A DNA stretch of 20,688 bases from Bacillota bacterium. GTDB lineage: Bacteria > Bacillota > Negativicutes > Sporomusales > Sporomusaceae. A program made the position numbers and the translations under genes. The stretch is from positions 1 to 20,688 of the forward strand of contig JAEWGR010000025.1 of assembly GCA_023388195.1 (NCBI GenBank). The letters run 5' to 3'. This document shows positions 20,607-20,688 of the stretch, piece after piece. The notes below the pieces were generated by a model. The model was not told the origin of the DNA, made no database searches, and was given only the letters and a program-made list of their open reading frames with translations. The number at the start of each line of letters is the position of its first letter. Position 1 is the stretch's first letter.

Positions 20607-20688
20607 CCTTACCATAGAAAAACAAAGATTCTGCAAAACAAGCTATTTTGTAGAATCTTTGTCTTTCTATTACCCCGCTATGTAATTC
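20607..20688. repeat. 83-bp palindromic repeat, copy 2 (window end)
   Basis: A 25-bp stem (20614-20638 with 20646-20670, one A.C mismatch and one G.T) with loop CAAGCTA. Flanking CTTACCAT and ACCCCGCTATGTAATTC match the copy at 14887-14969. The repeat may continue beyond the window. Confidence 0.85.

Noticed and set aside
1..20688. CRISPR array, rRNA, tRNA or prophage genes
   Set aside because: No regularly spaced repeats with unique spacers, no tRNA cloverleaf or rRNA signature, and no phage structural or integrase gene could be recognised.

Overview
The window (about 20.7 kb, no rRNA, tRNA, CRISPR array or transposase gene seen) looks like a chromosomal segment of a spore-forming, anaerobic Bacillota, most likely a Negativicutes/Sporomusa-type organism. 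That placement is inference: strong AGGAGG-type ribosome binding sites, TTGACA/TATAAT-type promoters, a sporulation-kinase-like orphan histidine kinase, an OPT-family transporter, many small genes, and mixed base composition (GC-rich housekeeping-like genes beside AT-rich islands).

Left part (1-6.5 kb): the end of an MFS (ACS-type) transporter; an AT-rich island with a SAM methyltransferase whose roughly 250-nt leader carries mini-ORFs and two mutually exclusive RNA folds ending in a perfect terminator; two small membrane proteins (one with a zinc ribbon); a YfcE/MJ0936-type phosphodiesterase; an orphan PAS histidine kinase; and an unusual fusion of an N-acyl-amino-acid-synthase/GNAT-like domain with a degenerate cyclic-nucleotide-binding domain.

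Middle (6.5-12.3 kb): an HxlR regulator divergent from a cysteine-containing flavoprotein, with a palindromic operator between them; a 58-aa four-cysteine protein; a 660-nt hairpin-rich intergenic stretch; a DJ-1/PfpI protein fused to a ferredoxin, convergent with a MocR/GabR-type regulator. The DJ-1/MocR pair is bracketed by two diverged direct copies of a 145-bp element with conserved folding. Then an SGNH hydrolase and a Pro/Ala-rich single-pass membrane protein on the minus strand.

Right part (12.3-20.7 kb, all minus strand): a stand-alone FliG N-terminal domain protein, a DUF2007-like protein and an M48 membrane metalloprotease; a three-gene operon in which two paralogous multipass membrane proteins flank a glycine-zipper membrane protein (A-B-A'); an OPT-family oligopeptide transporter; and a lipoprotein. 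An 83-bp palindromic repeat occurs at about 14.9 kb and again at the window end, with covarying stem bases.

The strongest new signal is the methyltransferase leader (610-891). The 3' arm of a leader stem (791-805) can pair either with the end of the MRLEKSK mini-ORF or with the terminator itself, which is the architecture of ribosome-stalling attenuation seen upstream of antibiotic-resistance genes. The next best are the acyltransferase-like/cNMP fusion, the DJ-1-ferredoxin fusion bracketed by repeats, the stand-alone FliG-N protein, the A-B-A' membrane operon, and several families of long palindromic intergenic repeats.
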